Source: Betaproteobacteria bacterium
GTDB taxonomy: Bacteria > Pseudomonadota > Gammaproteobacteria > Burkholderiales > Rhodocyclaceae
NCBI GenBank assembly: GCA_016880375.1
Contig: JAEHDO010000357.1
Coordinates: forward strand, 1 to 6,054
Reading direction: 5' to 3'
Length of the DNA: 6,054 nucleotides
Shown here piece by piece: positions 5,887 to 6,054 of this stretch (positions are counted from its first letter, which is position 1; the number at the start of each line of letters is the position of its first letter). A model generated the notes under the pieces. It made no database searches, was not told the DNA's origin, and worked only from the letters and a program-made list of their open reading frames with translations. The translations under genes were made by a program, and so were the position numbers.

Positions 5887-6054
5887 ATGGCATTGAAAAT
5901 CGGAATCGACGTCGGCGGCACCTTCACCGACTTCGTCGTCACCCGCGACGGCGCCGAGCCGGCGATCTTCAAGTCGCTGTCCACCCCGTCCGACCCGTCC
6001 ATCGCCGTGGTGAACGGCCTCACCGACATCGCCGCGGCGCAGAACCCGCCGCTG
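5887..6054 (+). CDS. Hydantoinase A / oxoprolinase / ketone carboxylase ATPase subunit, 5' end (partial)
   Basis: Only the first 56 residues are inside the window; the frame is open at the right edge. The N-terminus KIGIDVGGTFTDFVV is the signature of the HyuA family (N-methylhydantoinase A, 5-oxoprolinase A, and the acetone and acetophenone carboxylase ATP-binding subunits), an ASKHA-type phosphate-binding start. Family members are usually near 700 residues and work with a HyuB-type partner, so more subunits are expected to the right. GGAG (5878-5881) lies 5 bases before the ATG, and the gap from the ligase stop is 19 bases, so it is almost certainly in the same operon. Beside a CoA ligase and a thiolase, a ketone carboxylase role fits better than hydantoin or oxoproline hydrolysis. 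The fragment alone cannot distinguish these. Confidence 0.85.
   Translation, partial: MALKIGIDVGGTFTDFVVTRDGAEPAIFKSLSTPSDPSIAVVNGLTDIAAAQNPPL

Noticed and set aside
5870..5896. ATG at 5870 as a start for a small gene or for the HyuA-like gene
   Set aside because: It is out of frame with the HyuA-like gene and reaches a stop after eight codons. The ATG at 5887 has GGAG at the right distance and starts the family motif immediately.
4281..6029. 582-codon open frame on the - strand
   Set aside because: It is antisense to the CoA ligase, which has a full set of family motifs. The antisense protein shows none.

Overview
The window is GC-rich (roughly two thirds G+C by eye) and densely packed, with all genes on the + strand. 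Codon use and gene types suggest a metabolically versatile proteobacterium. A betaproteobacterium of the Azoarcus/Thauera/Aromatoleum kind is my best guess; this rests on gene style, not on a marker gene.

Layout: (1) the 3' end of an unrecognised gene (to 218), closed by a textbook intrinsic terminator (228-250). (2) A promoter overlapping a putative operator (272-305), driving a single 656-residue flavoenzyme (322-2292). It has the 2,4-dienoyl-CoA reductase / old-yellow-enzyme architecture: FMN TIM barrel, iron-sulfur motif, then FAD/NAD(P) domains. (3) A 167-base intergenic region holding a hairpin and a second promoter with the same 15-base operator. (4) A tightly packed run: a GntR-family (FCD subfamily) regulator (2460-3137), a thiolase (3137-4342), an AMP-forming acyl-CoA synthetase (4344-5867), and the start of a hydantoinase A / oxoprolinase / acetone-carboxylase-type ATPase subunit (5887 to window end).

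How the parts fit: the identical 15-mer TGTATACAGTATCCA lies at the same offset from both predicted -10 boxes. This suggests the GntR protein represses its own operon and the upstream flavoenzyme gene, making one small regulon. The downstream set (carboxylase-like ATPase, CoA ligase, thiolase) matches the known logic of anaerobic ketone breakdown: ATP-dependent carboxylation to a beta-keto acid, CoA activation, then thiolytic cleavage. The flavoenzyme could feed this by reducing an unsaturated ketone or enoyl-CoA. The substrate is not readable from the sequence. The flavoenzyme and the regulator both lack residues usually conserved in their families (a cluster cysteine and the catalytic-site histidine in the flavoenzyme; two metal-binding histidines in the regulator), so this may be an uncharacterised branch of such a pathway.
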